NCBI GenBank assembly: GCA_004352715.1
Contig: SCFE01000028.1
Location: 1,401,465-1,465,464, forward strand
Source: Hofstenia miamia
Taxonomy: Eukaryota > Xenacoelomorpha > Acoela
DNA length: 64,000 nucleotides
Direction of reading: 5' to 3'
Shown here: piece after piece, positions 58,609 to 64,000 of the stretch
How positions within the stretch are numbered: position 1 is the stretch's first letter
Layout of the letters: each line of letters begins with the position of its first letter
Position numbers and translations under genes: made by a program
The notes under the pieces: generated by a model
What the model was told of the DNA's origin: nothing
The model's input: the letters and a program-made list of their open reading frames with translations, nothing else
Database searches by the model: none

Positions 58609-59110
58609 TAGATGTGGGTGGAGAATAGTGGATGCGTCAAACCTGGTAATCATTTCTTCTTCGAATTAAAGACACTGCTCAGCATTCATGTCAGGTGGGG
58701 AATATACCAGTCATACTAAAACAATGTGGTTACAAATGTTAATCATCAGTCATAGCCATTCAAACATTAGTCTCTCTTCACTACAGAGTATCGAATATTG
58801 AAGATTGGCATCAAGGTTGGCACACACCCCTTCGCCGGTTTTCTTGGTGGTGCTGGATCTTTCCACTCGGAAACATTGATATTCTGTGATACGTGCGAAA
58901 TTGTCAGATATATTTTCATCAAACCAAGTCTCTGTTATAAGAGAGATTCAACCTTGTAAGTATGGAGATCAGGGTCTAATTGTGGTATGGCAAGATGTTT
59001 TTTCAGTGATCGAGCATTAAAAAGCAAAATAGATGGAACCGGGTGATTAGGTTGTTGCGTGTGTTTAGATGAACTTGTATGATCACTGAATTCGGAAACA
59101 CCTAGTCAAC
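58609..59110 (-). pseudogene. LINE ORF2 start: APE-type endonuclease domain
   Basis: On the minus strand the frames read PSILLFNARSLKKHLAIPQL (near 59035), then, after a frame change, ITETWFDENISDN and FARITEYQCFRVERSS (58930-58850). Further on come LVYSPPDMNAEQCL and FEEEMITRFDAS, reaching the gap. N-A-R-S-L, the T-E-T-W-x-D block with its catalytic glutamate, and Y-x-PP are the successive motifs of the apurinic-type endonuclease that nicks DNA to start target-primed reverse transcription in CR1/jockey-type LINEs. Stops and frameshifts show decay. The preceding ORF1 remnant is in the same orientation about 20 bp away, the normal LINE order. Confidence 0.8.
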
Positions 59111-59124
59111 AGGACTTGGTTTTC

Positions 59125-60030
59125 ACCTCATTTACAAAACAACTCCAAATTTTTTATTTTGATAAGATGTCTTGCAGTTCCCTTTTGGATTAATTCGTAT
59201 CGCTTTTTCAATAACTTCTCGATTGCAGCCTCACCTTTGTTTAAGGCTCTGCTTATGAAAACCGGTCTTTGAAATTCTTTTAACTTGTATGATTTAGACA
59301 AAATAGATTTGACGCACCAGGGACTTTTGAATTTGATCATGATTGGGCGTGTGCGGTTTTCAAAGTTTTTTTACCAACGCAATGCTTGTCCTCCATTTCA
59401 TGGTTCTCACCTAGATAGACCAAAATATTTTTTATTTCAATGCCGGCATTTACAATTGAATTCTTTTCCGCATTATTTACATTTGTTGCTCTAATAGTCT
59501 TAGGCGTATGATCCGAGGATGTTTTTAAATTTTCTATTTTAGCAATATCATCCATTGGTCTTGGTTTCAGAGTTTGAATTAACGATTTTACATTTGTGAG
59601 CTCATTTTGAAGAAAAGACTCTTGATCATTGGATTTTAGATGACATATTCTCAATGTTATTATAAAAAGTGCTTACTTGAAAATTTGATTGATCTATATC
59701 AACCTTTAGCTTCTCTATTTTGGATATCATTATTAATAGTAACGCATTTTGTCTTTTTTGTACCTCATTCAATTTGTTCATGTTAAATTATGAGTTAATA
59801 AAAAGCTTCTTTCTTTTGCGCATCAGAGCAAGCATTGCAAAAAGTAGTAATTTGATCTTTCATTTTAATAGCAGATCTGCTTGTTCGTTAGAGAGACCAG
59901 AACAATGTCTTCTTAAGTAAATGGAAGTTTGTTTTGCAGTACACACATTGAAATAATTCATTTTCATTTAAAATTATAGATTTACAAGTGTAGCAGGTTG
60001 TGTCACTACAACCATCTAACATGATGTGCA
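59125..60030 (-). pseudogene. LINE ORF1 remnant with PHD-like zinc finger
   Basis: Read on the minus strand, the start (about 60015-59822) holds a cysteine pattern TCYTCKS ... FQCVYCKTNFHL ... FCNACSD, which fits a PHD-type finger (C-x2-C, C-x2-C, x-H, C-x2-C). A helical, probably coiled-coil stretch follows (DQESFLQNELTNVKSLIQTL near 59600). The C-terminal part reads FKSPWCVKSILSKSYKLKEF then VFISRALNKGEAAIEKLLKK (59330-59200), the conserved block of CR1/jockey ORF1 proteins, ending at a stop at 59128. ORF1 proteins bind the element RNA. Frames change at least twice, so it is dead. It lies directly upstream of the endonuclease remnant. Confidence 0.65.
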
Positions 60031-60039
60031 AAAGAAGCA

Positions 60040-62443
60040 ACAAAAATTTGATTTGCTCTCAAATAGTAAATATTTCAACTGATTTGGAATGAAAAAATGA
60101 AGTGTCCTCATACCAGTTGGTGACTGTCTCAAAATTGTAGAGAACAATTAAAAATGACGTTAAATATTTAACACCAATTTCTAAGACTATATTATATATA
60201 TATATATTAAATGTACATATATATATTAATGTATATATTAAATCTTCTGTACATAAAATCAATACGCAAAATGTTAATCACTTAAGATTATAAGAATAGT
60301 ATTTTCTGCTTCAGTGATTAAACGTTGTTGTCGGAATTGATTGAGTTTCTAGATTATTTTCAATATGAAATTTTTCTTGGTTTCAAATACATTTTACATT
60401 TCATTTAAATTCTTTTATTGATTTTTCTCTTGTAATCTTTTGTGCATCCTTCAGTAAAAATTTGCTTTCTAAATTCGTATATTTGTCACTTGCGTGCTTG
60501 ACTTGCTTGCCATAGTTGCCATGAGCTATTTTTATGAAAACAAATTTTTCACTAGCTCTTCATATTTTGCAATTAAAAAATTTCTAATTTGCGTAGTTAT
60601 CAAAGGAAGTTTCTTAATTGATTTATATATAAGCTATAATTTTCAACATAATTCAAGTTAAAGAAAGCAGTATTTTGATCCAATTGACATTTATGGTTCC
60701 ATTAGCAATGTCATTTAACCCTAATAATGAGAAAAATGTAGCCATATCGTTGCCCCACCTACACGAAATGAATCTGGTAGAATTCTATTGTCAACCTGCA
60801 CGCAATTCACTGTTGGTACTCAAATGTTATAAAACAACAATGGAGTTGCATTTAAGCACTCAAATTAGAAACTGTGTGGGAACACGTAAATGGCACAGAT
60901 ATAATTGAAATTCAACATTTCAAAAGCTTTTGGGCGTACTCAATAACTTTTAGCAAGGCTCTTTCCATGTTGTGAAATCGAGCAGTGATGTGCCAAAAAT
61001 GACGTTTAACATCATTAATATTTATAGGTCATCTTAAGGTCATTGTATGTTTATTAAATATGCAAAATTGCTTAAACACTATTTCAATGGACGGACTTAC
61101 CATATTGAATACATTTCCAGTATAATGATTTTACATACATACTTCGATGTCCATCATCATAATTAATTTCTACATTTTCCAATGATTTTTGAATGACAGA
61201 AATCTAATGAAGAAATTACCATGCAATTAAGCATTCAATATATGTCCCATACTTGTATGTTTGAGCACTTCGGTTTTAATTAAATTTAGACATGATATTA
61301 TTCGACGTGAATTTAAATTTACAATTTTATTGCATCACCATAAAAACATCACAATAAATTTTATAAAATTACCAAATTCATTCCCCACTCTAGTAATAAA
61401 ACTTACTGGGCTTAATACAATCGACTAAAAGTCATTGAAATTCAAATCCTATATTTTTCTACTAAACTGTTCGAATTATATCATGTGGGAGCAACGTCTA
61501 TTAAACACTATGTTTTTTATTATGATAAATATAGGAATATAAATTATGTATAAATTTTCATATTGGGAAATAATTGGAAAAGAAAGTTAATTATGCGTTG
61601 TTATGTCGGTTTTTTTATTAATGATATCGGTTGAATCATTCTTTGAAAAGTTGGGATGTATAGCCGCTCGGTATTCGATGGGCCGGGTTTGTCTAGATCA
61701 CGAGTCATTTATATTCCTGCTTCGGGTTAATACAAGAAAATGAATTTGAAAACCTTCCTCAAGTATGTTCATGATCGGTGAAAACAATTTCTAACAATGG
61801 AATGCATAGATTTAAACTATTGTGATATATTTGGAATCCTCAGGCCAAGGTTCTCTCATTCTTTGCATTGATCAATTCAAGATTCACGAGTTGGGCTCTT
61901 TCCTTTACTTAAGAAAGATAGTTACTGAAGTGAAGTTCATCGTTTAAAGTAATTCTTTCTTCGTAAATATAATTAAAATGTTCGTTATGAAGTTAAAGTC
62001 AATTTTTATTTGGTAGAAGATTAAATCTTTAAAATCAGCATATATTTGTTAAGTGAATGCGATTTGCGATTTATTTGTATTAAATTTTAATCATATTTTG
62101 ATTTTCTATTATAAGCTGGATGGAGCACCTGCCGAGTGTCTACTGAAAATTCATATATGTTTAACGACGAAAATACCATTTTCCATGATAAGCAACGAAT
62201 CCTGTTTGATACAAAAGTAAAAAATGAACACGACTTTGAATGTATGGCTTCCTAAATGATTTAAACAATTTTTAGTGTGAGCAGTTGCCTATTTGGGGTT
62301 AAAAATACGTATAGTATTTGCTTAATTCAGCTTTCATTCTAAGCTTTTATGCGCAAAGTAATCATCGGTGTAGAAGACGTAAGAACAGCACTGTTTTTTA
62401 ATTTTCTTCCGTAATCTAGCAGTAGGGATCGTTTAGTCACATT
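60040..62443. other. AT-rich non-coding stretch
   Basis: Contains (AT)n at about 60187-60206 and no supportable gene. The 77-codon plus frame at 60675-60908 has no recognisable domain. Confidence 0.45.
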
Positions 62444-62695
62444 NNNNNNNNNNNNNNNNNNNNNNNNNNNNNNNNNNNNNNNNNNNNNNNNNNNNNNNNN
62501 NNNNNNNNNNNNNNNNNNNNNNNNNNNNNNNNNNNNNNNNNNNNNNNNNNNNNNNNNNNNNNNNNNNNNNNNNNNNNNNNNNNNNNNNNNNNNNNNNNNN
62601 NNNNNNNNNNNNNNNNNNNNNNNNNNNNNNNNNNNNNNNNNNNNNNNNNNNNNNNNNNNNNNNNNNNNNNNNNNNNNNNNNNNNNNNNNNNNNNN
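62444..62695. other. Assembly gap, 252 N
   Basis: Followed immediately by an (AT)n run. Confidence 0.95.

Positions 62696-62726
<31 letters not shown>
62696..62726. repeat. (AT)n microsatellite at a gap edge
   Basis: About 15 AT units beginning at the gap. Confidence 0.9.
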
Positions 62727-62728
<2 letters not shown>

Positions 62729-64000
62729 CATAGAATATTGATCGAGAAATTCTTAGGAAAATTTAGGTGAAAATATTTAAGTTTTTCAAACACACAACCC
62801 TATTTCAATGTTAAAAATTTCGTTTTCAATTGTTTGCAAATATCAGTGTGAAAATTGTAGCTAATTGCACGTTGAATGAAACGAGTCGCCCTTTTAGGGA
62901 GACATAAATGAAGCAGGCATGTGGAATTGAGTAAAATGAATTTTTGCATGTGCTGAACTTAATATTTTTTTATGTATAAAAAAGCCACTGAATTTTATCA
63001 TTATATAATTGCATTATGATAGAAACAATTTCTAAGAAAATAATTCAATGATTTTGTTTAAAATCATTTTGAAAACAATCTGTTTAAGCTTGTGAGTATT
63101 GATAACCTATCAAAGCTTTTCAATATTTCAGCATTGTTTCAATAACTAAACGATGTCAAAGTTCCCAACTTTATTTGTGAGTGACTCCTTTAAATTAAGT
63201 CATTAGACATTGCATTTTTAGCTTTGCCATGAAATGTTAATATCTGTATTTGTTTTTTTAATATTAGTTTGAGTTTTTCAAATCACTTAATTAATTACAT
63301 AGAAATCAAGAACCCAATATGTCAATTAAAACATCAAGTAATTGCAAGCATCTCAGAGAATTGTCAAGTCTGTATTTTCAGGTATCAAGCACAATACTTG
63401 AGTAGTACTGGGTTAATTCCATGATTTCCAAGAATTATTTTTTAAACATTTCACCTCAAATTTTGTTATAATTTGAAAGACATAAACCATATTTAAATGA
63501 CATTCCTTCAGTTGACGTCTGACGTTTGCAAAAACAGACTCATTATCAGAATGGATTCAAATAACATTTACTTTATCTGTTTAACTATGCTTCAATGAAG
63601 GTTTTGTTATTAGTTGTAATGAAATAGAAGAACAAACAAATGTCATTCACTTCAAAGCCAAGCGCCTATACTGGGTGGAAATTTCCGTAAACAAATTAAT
63701 GTATTCAAAGATTCTAATTAGTACGTATGCAATTGACATAAAAAAACAATAAGGGAACTAGTCATATATATGTGAATAATTATCTACTCTCACATAATGG
63801 TGACTAAATCAATTTGGATCACAACCTTTATACCTCCGTTGACTTTACATGTAGATCAAGTAAAATATGATATTCATATATTTTCCGGCTTTAAATAGAC
63901 GTAAATTCCAATAGAAGCTTTTAATGCAATGTAATAATTAAAATTTCTTCACTACAAAATTTAACAGAAGTCTACTGAATGACAACAGATAACTATTTTG
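62727..64000. other. AT-rich non-coding stretch
   Basis: Nothing recognisable on either strand. Confidence 0.45.

Noticed and set aside
1-64000. CRISPR arrays, operons, riboswitches or prokaryotic signals
   Set aside because: No regularly spaced direct repeats or bacterial-type gene clusters. All recognisable elements are eukaryotic transposons.

Overview
The window looks like a gene-poor, very AT-rich stretch of an invertebrate animal genome. The evidence is the mix of elements: CR1/jockey-type non-LTR retrotransposons, Tc1 and mariner DNA transposons, hAT elements with 8-bp target duplications, abundant (AT)n microsatellites and long non-coding tracts. The species cannot be named from sequence alone. 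I found no convincing host protein-coding gene, tRNA or rRNA. Every stretch with recognisable protein similarity belongs, or probably belongs, to a mobile element.

Layout. 0-11 kb: decayed coding-like relic (about 1.3-2.2 kb), a 508-bp segment present twice with N-flanked joins, a small hAT-derived element (4.9-5.4 kb) that keeps only the transposase dimerisation tail, a minisatellite-like AAGACGTTTA cluster (8.9-9.1 kb), and an 838-bp segment present twice across one N. 11-31 kb: mostly featureless AT-rich DNA, with a 1,000-N gap, a GTATCCAGCGCC motif cluster (18.6-18.9 kb) and a 1,163-bp head-to-tail duplication without N (19.4-21.7 kb). 31-34 kb: homopolymer-ridden low-quality sequence over a mariner element, then a LINE reverse-transcriptase tail ending in (TAGA)n. 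37-40 kb: a LINE remnant, and a 979-bp hAT MITE with a perfect palindromic target duplication. 45.3-48.1 kb: the best-preserved element, an hAT transposon with BED finger, catalytic blocks, dimerisation tail, terminal repeats and subterminal ATATACGA repeats, broken by one frameshift and carrying an internally deleted second copy of its left end. 53.8-60.0 kb: a dense nest with a Tc1 5' half, a LINE 3' half, a second Tc1 (35 residues between the last D and E) interrupted by a 994-bp hAT MITE with an exact 8-bp duplication, and a LINE 5' half with PHD-like ORF1 and APE-type endonuclease. 60-64 kb: featureless.

The genes do not form a pathway. They are independent selfish elements inserted into one another, which allows relative dating: the hAT MITE is younger than the Tc1 it splits. 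Several apparent duplications end exactly at N characters and are most simply unmerged contig overlaps, so copy numbers here should be treated with caution. I do not see a previously undescribed functional system. The most informative items are the nested insertions with intact target duplications and the hAT copies. All comparisons were made by eye.
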